Part shown: in pieces, positions 14,373 to 48,471 of the stretch
Position numbering within the stretch: position 1 is the stretch's first letter
Layout: each line of letters begins with the position of its first letter
DNA from: Blastocystis sp. Blastoise
Lineage: Eukaryota > Sar > Bigyra > Opalinata > Blastocystidae
Length of the DNA stretch: 64,000 nt
Direction of reading: 5' to 3'
Assembly (NCBI GenBank): GCA_039096225.1
Contig: JBBPEB010000014.1
Coordinates: forward strand, 1,933,501 to 1,997,500
Translations under genes and position numbers: made by a program
Notes under the pieces: model-generated
The model's database searches: none
The model's input: only the letters and a program-made list of their open reading frames with translations
What the model was told of the DNA's origin: nothing

Positions 14373-14392
<20 letters not shown>
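14117..14392 (+). other. 91-codon upstream open frame overlapping Piezo start
   Basis: An ATG-started frame encodes a basic 91-residue peptide and stops with TGA at 14390-14392. It overlaps the first 20 bases of Piezo exon 1 in another frame. Codon use (AGG, CTG, CAG, TTG) is less AT-biased than in confirmed exons. It could be an upstream ORF in a long leader, an unrelated small gene, or chance. I found no homology-like motif. Confidence 0.25.
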
Positions 14393-27811
<13,419 letters not shown>

Positions 27812-29247
27812 AGATATATTATATAAAGATATAAATATTGAGATATACTATTATTATATATATTATAATATTTATATTAATTTATATTCTTTTTTGTATA
27901 TTATACATCATATATTTATATTAGATATTTATATGTTTACATTTCTATTTTTTTTTATTATTCCCTTTTTTTATTCATTAGTTTTATATATATATAACAA
28001 AATAAAATATTTTTTTGGAGCAACTTCATTTTCATTATATATATATATATTCATTTTCTTTAAACAAGCTGTTCTATTTCTTATTTATTTTTACTAACAT
28101 TTGTTCATTTATATAATTTGTTTTGTTTTCATTCGTCTATTTTACTTATATAAACAATACTAAAAATTTATTCTTAATTATATTTTTATTATTTAATAAA
28201 TGAGAGAGCTTGTATTTCTATAATAAATAATATATAATGATGATCACAAATTTATACTAATGATAGTTTAATAATAATGTATCATAAATTCTTATCAATA
28301 CTAAATAATAACAAAACAAAACAAAAATAGCATCAAATATGAATTTTGAATTAATTCTCATTAAATAGATAATATTTCTATATAATATATACATTAATAG
28401 AAATATAAATAAATACATTTAAAAAAAAAAAAAGTAGAAACAAAGAAAAACAAAATAATAAAATAGACAATAGTGTAGAATACACAGTAATATACACAAG
28501 AAAATAGGATAAACAGAAAAAAAAGAAACTACAAATGTTAATAAATATATATATATATGAAATAAACAAAAAAAAATATATGAAAATAAACAGTTCTAAA
28601 TTATAAAACACAAAAAAATATAATTATTAATATTATTAGTAATTATTATTATTTGAAGAATAACTAGCCACACTTATATGCTACAGCAATTAATATATAT
28701 ATATATGTATATATATAGAGTAATGAAAAAAATGAAAGTATATACATATATAGAGTCAATACATATATATAGAAGAGTTTCATAAAAATTAAAATAAAAT
28801 AAATAAAAAAATAGTGAAAATGTTATTATATATATATATGTATTGACTAAATAATATTACGAATATATAATATACTAGTTTAAAATATATATATATATAT
28901 ATATGATATCTAAGATATATATATATATAGTAACATATATATATAAGTAAAAATTGATTATATAAATAAAAAACGAATAATTTCTAAGACAATAGCATAT
29001 AAAAGAATATATATTTAAAAGCACATAGTAATATATATCTAATTTATACATATATAAATATATATATTGAAATTAATAAATGAAAATTCTTTAAAAAAGT
29101 TAAAAAATGAATATAATAATATATATATATGTTTTTAAATGAAATAATTTTATATAATATTATATAGTAAATATAAATATGTATAATTTTATATACATAT
29201 ATAGAAAGAGAGAATAAAAATAAAATTATAAAACAAAAATAATCAGA
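27812..29247. other. Convergent spacer between Piezo and TFIID-like gene
   Basis: Extremely AT-rich with A tracts, T tracts and short TA runs. No gene could be built. It holds both 3' UTRs. Confidence 0.55.
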
Positions 29248-37096
<7,849 letters not shown>

Positions 37097-37297
37097 AAAT
37101 TTTGTATTATTTTAAGCTTTTTTATTGGACGAACTAATAATTTATGTAACATTCATTTGGTTTTTCTTGCTGAACGAAATTGGAATGTGGTTTCTTCATC
37201 GAATAATCACGAATAATTTCATTTTTCGTGAATAAACGAATTCTTTTTATTCTATTTCTCACTTAAGATCCTTCTTTTTTCTCATCATAATAATGTA

Positions 37298-37322
37298 CAA
37301 TCAGTGCCAAAACCTGACAACC
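37298..37322 (+). repeat. Left terminal inverted repeat
   Basis: 25 bp, an exact reverse complement of 38699-38723, with a TA duplication immediately outside. Confidence 0.95.
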
Positions 37323-37526
37323 CTTATCGTTTTCAATAGTTACGGGGAATTTTTTGACGCGGTTTTTTTTGTTTGAATTGTAATAACATGTAGAATATAT
37401 TCTAGAAATTTCTAGAATATATAATTAGTGGTTTTGGAAAAACAGAAATTTTAATTGGAACACAATTACTCTGAGACCTTTTTTAACCCTTTAAAAATAG
37501 TTTTATTCTTTAAAAATAAGTTGTGT

Positions 37527-38540
37527 ATGGGTAAATACGTCGTTATAACTGAAAGAGAGTTTAGAAAGATGATAAGAGACGGGTACACGGATGAACAGAT
37601 TGCCATTCATTTTCATTGTTCGCTTAGAACTGTTGCCCGTAGAAGGTCCCAATACAATATGTCCAAGTCAACTAAGAAAGGTGGAAGACCACAAGTTTTA
37701 ACTCCTTCTAATTTACGAGAAATCAATAATATTGTCCCAAAAAGCTCTGAGAACTCTAGCGTTTTATTGGATATCTTCCAAAAGAAAACCGGTACTCATG
37801 TCTCAAAAAGGTCCTTTATTAGAGGACTCCATGCTGTTGGTTACGTCGCCAAAAAGAAGCTTCATAAACCACTCATATCGGAGAAAAATAGAAAAGTCCG
37901 ATTGGATTGGTGTTTAAAATACCGAAATATGCCAATAAGTTTCTGGGAAAACGTCCTCTGGTCTGACGAGTGTTCTATTAGAACACATCAATCAACCTTT
38001 CAAGAATACTATTGGAAGAAACCTGGTTCTCCAAATAAGCCGTCAGAAATCATTCCAACCATGAAAAACGATGGAAAATCGATTATGATTTGGGGATGTA
38101 TGACGCAACATGGTGCTGGTCAAATGGAGGTCCTTGATGGTCATGTGACATCATTAAAGTATGGAGAAACTCTTGGTCGAACTCTTCCGTCAACCGTGGA
38201 AAAATTGCAAATTGACCCCAAAACTATGGTATTCCAACAGGATAATGCTCCTATTCACAAGTCAAAAAAGATGAATAGTTTCTTTAAAACTGCTCAACTT
38301 ACAGTGATTGATTGGCCTCCACAGTCCCCAGACCTTAATCCCATTGAACATCTTTGGGTCTATATTAAAAGAAGATTACAAAGAAATTCCCATTGCGGAT
38401 ATACTTTGAGTCAACTAAAGGTCGAAGTTGACAAGATATGGAGGTCAATACCTGTAAATGTATGTGAAAGGCTTGTTTTATCAATGCCGAAAAGAATTGA
38501 GGCAGTAATAGCCAATAATGGTGGATTTACAAGATATTAA
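37527..38540 (+). CDS. Tc1-family transposase (DD34E)
   Basis: 337 aa if translation starts at the ATG at 37527 (M-G-K-Y-V-V-I). An in-frame ATG at 37455 would add 24 residues, but Tc1 proteins usually begin just before the first helix-turn-helix. The N-terminus has paired HTH segments, with D-E-Q-I-A-I-H-F...T-V-A-R-R recognition-type spacing, and a GRPR-like G-R-P-Q hinge. The catalytic triad is complete: D in W-S-D-E-C, D in F-Q-Q-D-N-A-P-I-H, and E in D-L-N-P-I-E-H-L-W, with 34 residues between the last two. There is no intron or frameshift. Codon use is less AT-biased than in neighbouring genes. The enzyme cuts and joins the element at TA sites. Confidence 0.96.
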   Translation: MGKYVVITEREFRKMIRDGYTDEQIAIHFHCSLRTVARRRSQYNMSKSTKKGGRPQVLTPSNLREINNIVPKSSENSSVLLDIFQKKTGTHVSKRSFIRGLHAVGYVAKKKLHKPLISEKNRKVRLDWCLKYRNMPISFWENVLWSDECSIRTHQSTFQEYYWKKPGSPNKPSEIIPTMKNDGKSIMIWGCMTQHGAGQMEVLDGHVTSLKYGETLGRTLPSTVEKLQIDPKTMVFQQDNAPIHKSKKMNSFFKTAQLTVIDWPPQSPDLNPIEHLWVYIKRRLQRNSHCGYTLSQLKVEVDKIWRSIPVNVCERLVLSMPKRIEAVIANNGGFTRY

Positions 38541-38698
38541 TATTTGTGTTTCAATTCAAAAAAATGGTTTTTTAAATTTTTTTCCATGACGCTTATTTGT
38601 TTTGTTTCCCTGTTTTAATAGTCAATACAACCTTTGATGACAAATGACTTAATAAAAAAAAAACAAAGAAAAACTCGCCAGTTTAAAAAAAAAACCGA

Positions 38699-38723
38699 GG
38701 TTGTCAGGTTTTGGCACTGATTG
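38699..38723 (-). repeat. Right terminal inverted repeat
   Basis: 25 bp, an exact reverse complement of 37298-37322, followed by TA. Confidence 0.95.
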
Positions 38724-38725
38724 TA

Positions 38726-40051
38726 GATATTCCACATTCTAGCTTTCTTTAATGTATGTCTCTTATATATTAGTATATTATCTTTTCTTAAAGTCTATTT
38801 TAATGGATAAATGAGTAACTTTATAAACTGTACAATCCTGATTCAGATATTTCAAATATAATTTATTTATTATTATCCTTTATATTCTAAACCGATTCTA
38901 TAAAAATTAAATATAATCATTAGTCTTCATATATAACTATTAAACAACACAATGTAACGTCTTTAAATAATATTATTTGTGTTTTCCCAAGTAATAGTTG
39001 TGTTTAATCATGAATAAAATCAATTCATGTCCAGTCAAATTCTAACTTTGTTCTTATTTTCAAATTTTTTCTTTTTAGATTTTTAGTACGTTTTCAGCTT
39101 TTTTTAAATTAAATCTTTATTTATTTGAATATCATATTCATCTAGAAGACAAACTCAAAACGAATTCACTAACTAGTGAAACAGAATTATATCATTTGAT
39201 GCCGATATCAAAAAGATATACTTTTGTTACTATTTTAAAATAGTAAATGATACATTTGATCTCAACTTGTTTGAGAATGATATAAAAAAATGAATAATCT
39301 CTAAAAAAATATGTTTTCTTTTAAATAAATGTATGAATATATTTATCTTGTATTAGTAATATATGTATCTGATTTGAGATAGAAGACTAACAATTGATAA
39401 ATCATAGATTGAAAATAAAATTCACCAATTGTTTTTGCTTAACTCTAAACTAATTGATTTTTTATAATACCTTTATAAACCCATAATCATGTTATAAGTG
39501 TATCCTAAATAAATGCATCAATAGAATCACTTTTTAAATCAAACGGAATGTCATTATAGTAATGTACTTTTGTAGAATAAATTAAACAGCCAACAATAGA
39601 ATAGGAATGCTAATAAAGAAAAACATTTTATTTAAACAATTAGTATAGACGATATATATCAAAAAAAAAACAAGAGTATATTTATAAATTGAAATACAAC
39701 ACATTAGAAATATATTAAAAAAATTATATAAATACATATGAAGAAACTAATAAAAAAAAAGATTAATGTTATTCTTTTAATAAATTAAAAAAAAATTATA
39801 TATATATATATATATTTATAAAAGAAATAACAATAGATAATGATGTGACATAAGTATTATTACCTTATAAAAATATAAATAGAAACATAATATATATATA
39901 GAGAGAAAGAAACATATTTACAAATATATACATATTATAATTATTATATATAGAAATATATGTATATTAAACTAAATTTAAATATTTAAAAAAAAGTATG
40001 AAAATATAATGACAAACAAAGAAATCTATATAAATATATAATTTTCATTGT
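38726..40051. other. Spacer between transposon and pseudokinase gene
   Basis: AT-rich and without a convincing coding frame or RNA gene. It includes the 3' UTR of the minus-strand pseudokinase gene on its right. Confidence 0.55.
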
Positions 40052-40250
40052 TTAGACAGTTTTCACAAGTCCTCCTTGATTACCCCGTACAAATAGGGTA
40101 CTTGAAGTAATATCATCTTTTGAAGATTCATAGGATAATATCTTATTCAATAATTCACAAAGACTGTTAATATCATAACGGGACTATAAGAAGTAATAGA
40201 TATATAATAATAAGTATAATAATAATATTATTTTTATAAAATGATAAAAA

Positions 40251-40303
<53 letters not shown>

Positions 40304-40536
40304 GCATAATAAGTATAATAATAATACTAATATATATATATATATATATATACATAAGGATCAACTTCAATACATTTATTAATGGCAGTAAGAAGACGAG
40401 GGTGAATCTTAACTTTATCAGCAATTCTTAACCAATCCTGTTTCGTGAATCCCGTGGTTAAACGCTCGTTTGTAATAGCTCCAGTTAAAATATCAATCAT
40501 AATTATACCTATATATATAAAGTATAATAAACATAT

Positions 40537-40584
<48 letters not shown>

Positions 40585-41849
40585 TATATATATATACCAA
40601 AAGAATAAATATCTGATTGAATAGTAGGTATATCTCCATTAACAACTTCAGGAGCTATATAAATAGAGTTATAATGACGACTATTATTCACGTGAAGATC
40701 GTAGAGAAGCGTATCTAAGAAGGGATCCGAGAGAACAATATTGAGGGATTCACTAACGTATATATTATCAGGATGAACACGACCTATATATATATATATA
40801 TATATTATATAAATAGAATAAATACTTTTTATTATAACAACTAAAATATATATATATATTTAATAACAAAATTATATATATATTTAAACACAAAAAAAAA
40901 ATACATATATATATACCATGAACAACAGAAGGAGAAAGAGAGGATAAATATAATAATATATTTGCCATCTGACAGATAGTTCTCATTTTACGAATAAATG
41001 TAAAAGCAAAAGAATCTCCCTTATAAATAAACTCTAAGACTTCCTTAAGAGATGTAGTATATATCTCTGTACATATAGTAAATTGTTTACCTAATCGACA
41101 ACCATAAAACTATATATACAATAAATAATATTTAAAAAAAGCATTATATATATAAATAAATAAATAAATATATAAATTCATAAAAATATACAATATAAAA
41201 ATATATATATAATAATAATTATATATATATACTTTTTCAATATAGGGTGATTCACAGATAGAATGAAAAGTAATATAACGATTAATCGCTTGTTTATTAT
41301 TATCATTCATCTGAATATCTTTAATGACTTTACTAGCAACTATCATATTATTATACTTAGCTTTATATACACTACTAATGTCATTCTTACTATTCTCTCG
41401 TAATAATGTATTTGTAGATTCGAAGAGTTCGTCATCAATTGTGTATTGAGGGATTAAATATTCACGATCATTCAAATAATAATCTAATGTCTTCTGACGA
41501 TATATATTAGCCTATATAGATATATTATTATATTATTATATTATTATTATATTATTATATTATATATTATTATTATATTATATATTATTATTTTATTATA
41601 TATATACTTCAATTCTTAATTTATTATTAGTTGTTTTAAAGAATTCAAAAAGACCAGTAATATATTTTTCAGCCTCTTTCAGTTTCTCAGGACCTCCTGT
41701 GACCATATCGGCTTTATAACCTGAATCAAACATTTCAGTAATTGTATCTAAAAGTGAATTACAATGAACAATCTCAAATAAACAATGTGTAGATAGAATG
41801 TGACATTTTTGGAAACTCAAAGAATTATTTACCTATATATATATAATGT

Positions 41850-41884
<35 letters not shown>

Positions 41885-42433
41885 TATATATATATATATA
41901 TATATATATACACCATTAATCTTCGATTTGATTGATTTAATAATATATTTAAGGACATTACGTTCATTCTCATTATCATCCAATAAGGTATCTACATTCT
42001 CATAATAGACTACCTATATATATATATATATTATAGAAGACAATAATATATATTATAAATATAAACATAATAAATATTATAATAACAATAATAATAACAA
42101 ACAGAATAAATATTATAATAATACTATATAATACTATATAATAAACACAATATATACTTCATTTTCATAGTCTACTACCTTCTTAGCAAGGTCTTTAAAT
42201 GTACCCTCTTCCATCATCAAGTTCGACTCATTATCCATCAATAAATCATCATATAATGATAACTATATATATATATATATATATATATAATTATTATTAT
42301 AATCATAATATATTATTACTCTACTATTATATAAAGAACCATAATATACTATTCATTTATATTATAAATAATACAGATATTTATATATATAATAAAATTT
42401 ATAAAAATAAATAAAACAATAAAAAGAATCAAT

Positions 42434-42473
<40 letters not shown>

Positions 42474-43022
42474 GCAGAATCACCAGCATACTGTCTGATT
42501 TCATCTTCATAACTCTGACGTGTCGCATCCTTTGCCTTCTCTAACACAGCGTGCGTCATATAATCATGATACGGAACACAATTATCCAAGAGGAACATCT
42601 AATTATATATATATATATATATTATTATTAAAAACATATATTATCTTATTAATAATAAAAAAATAATATACATAATAATAAATAAAATTTTTAAAAATAC
42701 ATTCAATATACCTTTTTATTATAATTTTCAGGATCTTTAATAGCCTTCAAATTAATAGCTTTTATTTGTTCTTCAAAACTAGATATATCTAGTTTATCTT
42801 TTTCGATTTGAACTTCTAATTTATGAATGGTCTCATTTAATTCGATAATAGTTTCATAATCACCCAATGATTTCGCTTTATCGTACTGTTCCTGTAACAC
42901 AACTAAATTACTCTATATATATAGTCAAATATTATATAAATATAATATAAATTTAATATAAATATAATATAAATATAATATAATATAATATAATATAAAT
43001 TTAATATAAATATAATAAATAA

Positions 43023-43058
<36 letters not shown>

Positions 43059-43555
43059 TAAGAGTATCAATAGAGGCTGTTTTCTCTTGAATTTGTTTTT
43101 CATAAGTATCTTTAAGAGTAGCAATAGATTCTTTCTCTTTTTGTACGGCTTTCAATTCACGAATCTTCTTATTATATTCACTTCGTAACTATATATATAT
43201 ATATATATAATAAATACTACAAATATAATAAATATTACAAATATAATAAATATAATAAATAATACAATTATAATAATAATAATATACTTTAATTTCTTCT
43301 TTTCTGAATTCTACCATTTGATTATAAATAACTTTATTAGTATCGGAAATCCATTCATTATTATCACTATCTATATTAGGAAGATTCTCTAATACTTCAT
43401 AATCACTCTCTTCCAAAGGAATTGAAGTAACAGCGCTAGTAGGTACTGATGTCGATTCTCCATTCCCCGCGGGAATAGACGCATCTTCTTCAGGATCTTC
43501 CATGATAATCAAACCATCTTCACCTTCTTCTAAGATAATCTCTTCATCTTCATTA

Positions 43556-43586
<31 letters not shown>

Positions 43587-45599
43587 TATCATTAGTAGCA
43601 GTAGTAGAACTAGTATTACCATTAGTATTAGAAGAAGAAGAAGATATCTGATCTTTAATATTTTGTTTCTCTTCAATCATTTGTATTTTTCTTTCTTTAT
43701 TCTTATCATATATAGTCTTTAATAAATTATTTGTTTCATTCAATTTCTTAGTTGTATTATAATCAGATGTTAATGAATCTAAAGATTGTTTTATCTATAT
43801 AGAACAATATAGAATATACATATAATATTATGAATTAAATTATTATATAATATATAATATATTTAGATTATTATGAATAGAATTATAATATTATAATATA
43901 TTATATATATAACAGCTTAATACAATAACAAATAATATATATTTATACTTCATTATATTTTTGTTCTTTCTCTTCTAATTGTTGTTTTAAGGTATTTATA
44001 ATAGTCTCATTATTAGAAGATAATTCTTTTAATTGATTTAATTCACTCTGAAGATCTGCATATCCCTGCATTTCATTCTCTTTCTGACTCTTCTCCATCT
44101 CAACGGTTGACTTACTTGTCTAGATATAATAAATAGAATAAACATAATAAATATAATAAATAAATAAACATAATAAATAGAATAAATATAATCAATATAA
44201 TCAATATAATAAATAAATATATATAATAAATATAATAAATATAATAAATATAATCAATATAATCAATATAATCAATATAATAAATATAATCAATATAATA
44301 AATAAATATATATAATAAATATAATAAATATAATCAATATATATACTTGAGTTGCTTGTAATTGTTGTTCTAAATCATTTGATTTCGTTTTATATTCTTC
44401 TAATTGTTGTTTCAATTCAGGGATGTGAGAAATCTCTTCATCTTTCTCAGCTATCGATTTATCCTTATCTTCAATCAACACATTTAACTATATAAAGAGA
44501 TTATATATAATAAATAGAATAGAATCAATATTAATATAATAAAGAGAATAAATAGAATAATATAATATAATAGAATAATAAAATAGAATAGAATAATAAA
44601 ATAAATAGAATAATATAATAAATAGAATAGAATAATATAATAAACATAATATTATATAATATATCATAAAATCACAGAATAACATTAAAATACTCTTTGT
44701 ATTTCAACTTTAAGTTGTTCTACAGTGCCACTTGCTTCTTGTGCTTGCATAGTAATACGATTAATATCTGTAGTTAATGTAGTTACTTGAAGTTCTAAAG
44801 AATCTATTTTCATCTTCACACTTTGCTCTGAATTTGCTATATCTTTCTCTAAAGATAAAATCTTTTCATTAGCTATATTCAACTGATTCTGTAAATCGTT
44901 ACGTTCCGTTAAATATGTATCTATTGTCTTTTTATAGTCTTCTTCACTCTTTTGATAATATTCTTGATCATTTGTTAATGCAGCAGTTAATTCTTCAATC
45001 TTGTTCGCTTGTTGCTTTATAGTACCATCTTTACTACTTGTATTTGTATTCTGAGTATCTAATTGTTGCTTCACAATTGCATAGTCAGCTTCGAGTTTCT
45101 TCTTTTCAGTTTGAACACTTATAAAGGAGTTTTTTATGTTCGTATAATCATTTTTAATTAAAACATATTCCGAAATAGATTGCTTTAATGTACGAATATC
45201 ATCTTCTTTAGATTTATTATCTTTTTTTAAATTAATTATTTCCTCATTCAAACGATCCTGATCTTCTAAAAGTTGTTTTATAGCTTCTTGATCAATAGAT
45301 ATATCTTGAGAAACTGATTCTTGTTCAGTTGTTTGTGCTTGATCTTTTGAACTAGTCACTGTTTGGCGATTATATTGCTCTTGACGCTTAAAAGGAACTG
45401 GCTTAGTATAGGTATTACCACGAACTTGAGTTTGTCTTAAAATAGCTCTGTCATTAGAAGTACCACCTCCACGAGGAACGACCTTTGATGAGTTCACTAA
45501 AGAACTTTGCATTGATGGAGTTGGTCTATGTGAACCTAAATAGTAGATAAAAATAATTGATTTAAAAAAAAATCACGTACTTGATGTAGAACGATCCAT
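40052..45599 (-). CDS. Coiled-coil protein with C-terminal pseudokinase-like domain
   Basis: Many exons from ATG 45599 to TAA 40052-40054, about 1,200 aa. A polar, Ser/Arg-containing head (about 90 aa) is followed by long heptad-rich Glu/Lys/Gln coiled coils (about 45300-43930). Next come an acidic Asn/Glu segment (about 43560), more coiled coil, and a helical region (42600-41600). The C-terminal 330 aa look like a protein kinase. There is a V-A-S-K lysine strand (41330), S-P-Y-I-E-K-F-Y-G, then Y-I-A-P-E (about 40650) and S-D-I-Y-S-F-G. However, the catalytic loop reads H-G-R-V-H-P-D-N instead of H-R-D-L-K-P-E-N, and the DFG position reads D-P-F. Catalytic Asp and Lys are therefore replaced, and a signalling scaffold is more likely than an active kinase. 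No family name is recognised. Confidence 0.7.
44118..44345. repeat. Imperfect ATAATAAATATAATCA-type intron repeats
   Basis: Tandem and interspersed units of ATAATAAAT and ATAATCAAT fill one intron of the pseudokinase gene. They lack coding capacity. Confidence 0.7.
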
Positions 45600-46252
45600 A
45601 TTCTGTAACAATCCTATTAGGCTTTATTTGGTATAATAATATATAAATACAACTAATCTACAAATGAAATAATCACAGATAATGTAGAATTTGTAATTTT
45701 TAAGACTTTTTTTATCCTGATTCAAAAACTGAATTGAGTCAATTTATTGGATGAACGCTTTTCGAACCATATATATCCAAGAAATTTTGTTAAAATCGTG
45801 ATTATTCGTTCGTATTGATGGTTTCTTATTAGTTTTTCTATCGTTTTCATCACTTATAAAAATATAGAGAGTCCCCTATCGATCATATCAATATGTATAT
45901 GGTAAAAAATAAAAAACAACGACTCTAAACATTTTTCAATTCGTCACTTTTTATGTTTATATCAAATGAAAAATGCAGGCTCTATTGTTATTTATTATGT
46001 CCTTTACAGATTTGTTAAATTATATATTTTAGAATAAGTTTCTTTAGAAAAAAATATAATTTATTATCAATTTACGTTATTTTTTAGTTTATTATCAATA
46101 TTACTTTAGAATAAATATAGAAAAGATACGAATATAAGATATATTTTACATAATAGATATTATTCTCATTTTAGAAAGTTTAGGGGTTGATAACTTGAGA
46201 AAAAAAAATAAATGATAAATTCATTGTTGTTATTGTATTAAACTTTGTTTTT
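45600..46252. promoter_or_regulatory. Divergent promoter region, pseudokinase and ARMT1-like genes
   Basis: 653 bp between two start codons on opposite strands, with no gene inside. A CCAAT-type box lies at 45746-45750 within TATTGGATGAA. It reads as CCAAT in the direction of the pseudokinase gene, about 150 bp upstream of its ATG. Assignment is from position and motif only. Confidence 0.4.
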
Positions 46253-47310
46253 ATGGATACATATAGAAATTTCTTAGCTCCTACGACTGTAGGTTATTTG
46301 AACATCTCGAGTATGTACTTTTTATAACGATTATCGATAAATTTATCATCAATAGATGATTCATCTGAATTTGATATCCAAAAATTCAATGAAATTGGAA
46401 TCCAATACTTTCATTATGATATTCAGAAAGATCAGATTTCAAATCAAATATCTATGATGATTCATGATATTATTCATGAAGATTATTTCGATGAAAATTT
46501 ATATATTATTATTCAAACAGATCTTGATGAAGAGATACTTTCCAAACTCATTTCTTCCTTAGTAACTGCTGGCACTCTTCCAATTGTTTTATCGAAAAAA
46601 ACATTTTTCAACTATAATAGCTATACTAATTTAACTATATCTCATGAAGATTTTGATACATTATTGAATTGTTGGTCTCATTTTCCTCAATGGAAGAAAC
46701 CTGAGCCAATTGCTATTCCTATCTGTTGTGGAGATGAAGTTGTATATTATTTATTGTTTTATTTATTATTTATTTATTTATTTATTGTTTATTATTATTA
46801 TTTATTATATATATATAGTATTTATTATATTATATGTTATACTATTATATCTATTCTACATATTACTATTATCTACAGGGTAATTTCCCTTGGATTACAA
46901 TAAAAGAAAGAATTCCTGACATTTTAGAAGAGACAATAGCTGTGAATAAAGAATGGCCTCATTCTTATATTCAGTCTGTTCTCTCTATAAAGAAAATGAT
47001 GTTAAATTCACAACTTATTGAAAATATTCCTTGGAAACAACATTATCCTTATCTTATAGTCTATCTCTTTACTATCTGTGTTAATAGAGAACTATATCGT
47101 AAACGAAATGTAATGAACACGTCATGGTGGTTCTTGGAACACTATTATTTCCGTTATCTTCTTTGTGTAACAGATTATTATGATCGAAACATAGATATAT
47201 ATCATGACCCATTCTTACATATGAAAGAAAATGCTTTAAAGAAAATTGAACCACTTATGGGAGATATATTTAAAGATCTTATCGAAGAAGCTAAACAATA
47301 TACTCATGAA

Positions 47311-47350
<40 letters not shown>

Positions 47351-47621
47351 ATATATTTATAATCATTTTTTATATTTATATTATTTAAAGTATTTTATTT
47401 TTTTTTTATTATTTTTATTCTTAATTATATTAATATTATCTTATTTTCTATATAAATAGCTTCCTTATTCTTATTTTCATCTCCTTATTCTTCGTTCTTT
47501 ATGGGGTAATAAAGCGGATTTGAGTATGTCCTGTGGGAAATTAGAAGGAGATGTATTTAAAGATAAATCCAGTCTTTGTATTCTAGACCAAACAAAACAA
47601 GCGTATAATATACTTATAAAT

Positions 47622-47674
<53 letters not shown>

Positions 47675-48471
47675 CTATTCTATTAATAGTTTAAAATAAT
47701 AATAATTATATATATATAAATGAATTATATTATTCTATAGCGAATCCGCATATAATTATATTCAGTGATAATACAGGATTAGAACTTCTTTCAGATTTTA
47801 TATTTATAGCTATTTACCTTCTTCTAACTCCTACTGGTTCTGTGACTTATTTTATTAAAGAGAATCCAGTATTTGTTTCTGATATTACTATTCACGATGT
47901 TTTATATTCTATTGAATGGATGAAGAAACATAATTGTATACAAATATCTTATATAGGAACATTAATAGAACAATATTATAAGGAGAAAAGAATAATATTT
48001 AAATCTGAATATCAATTAAATAGCTGTCTAGATATGTGGTCTATATCTACAAATTTATATGAATATATGAATAATTGTACTCTTATTATTTCTAAGGGAG
48101 ATGCCAATTACCGTCGATTTGTTGGAGATCGTCACTGGAATTATGATATTCCCGTGAATAAAGTCCTTTCGTATGTTCCTAAACCTTTATTATTATTAAG
48201 AACTTTGAAAAGTAATTGTTTAATTGGAATAGATGAAAATCAACAAAAAGAAGCGAAACAATTCACTGAAGAATGGGATGTTAATGGTATATATTATTAT
48301 TATTTTTTATATATTCTATTATATATTCTATTATGTATTATATTATATTATTATATATTCTAGTATATATTATTATTATATTATTATATATTCTATTTAA
48401 ATCATATTCATTTATGTATATATATTATAGGTAAAATTGGTATTATTCAATATTATCAACCTTCCTTCTAA
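46253..48471 (+). CDS. DUF89 / ARMT1-like metal-dependent phosphatase family protein
   Basis: Spliced from ATG 46253 to TAA 48469-48471; about 530 aa. From about residue 150 the DUF89 signature blocks appear in order: I-T-I-K-E-R-I-P-D-I-L; S-L-W-G-N-K-A-D-L-S-M-S (about 47490); I-I-F-S-D-N-T-G-L-E-L (about 47760); F-V-S-D-I-T (47870); I-S-K-G-D-A-N-Y-R-R-F-V-G-D (about 48100); and a C-terminal G-K-I-G-I-I-Q. The D-N and later Asp residues that bind metal in this family are present. DUF89 proteins are damage-control phosphatases acting on sugar or metabolite phosphates; the human member ARMT1 was also reported as a carboxyl methyltransferase. The first ~145 residues are an unrecognised extension. 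Cytosolic; no signal peptide is seen. Confidence 0.88.

Larger units (their letters stand above)
37298..38723 (+). mobile_element. Complete Tc1-type DNA transposon, 1,426 bp
   Basis: Two perfect 25-bp terminal inverted repeats (37298-37322 and 38699-38723, starting CAATCAGTGCC) bound a single intact transposase gene. The element is flanked by a TA duplication at 37296-37297 and 38724-38725, the hallmark target of the Tc1/mariner superfamily. Intact ends and reading frame suggest a recent and possibly still mobile copy. It lies about 200 bp upstream of the TFIID-like gene's start codon and is clearly less AT-rich than its surroundings. Confidence 0.95.
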
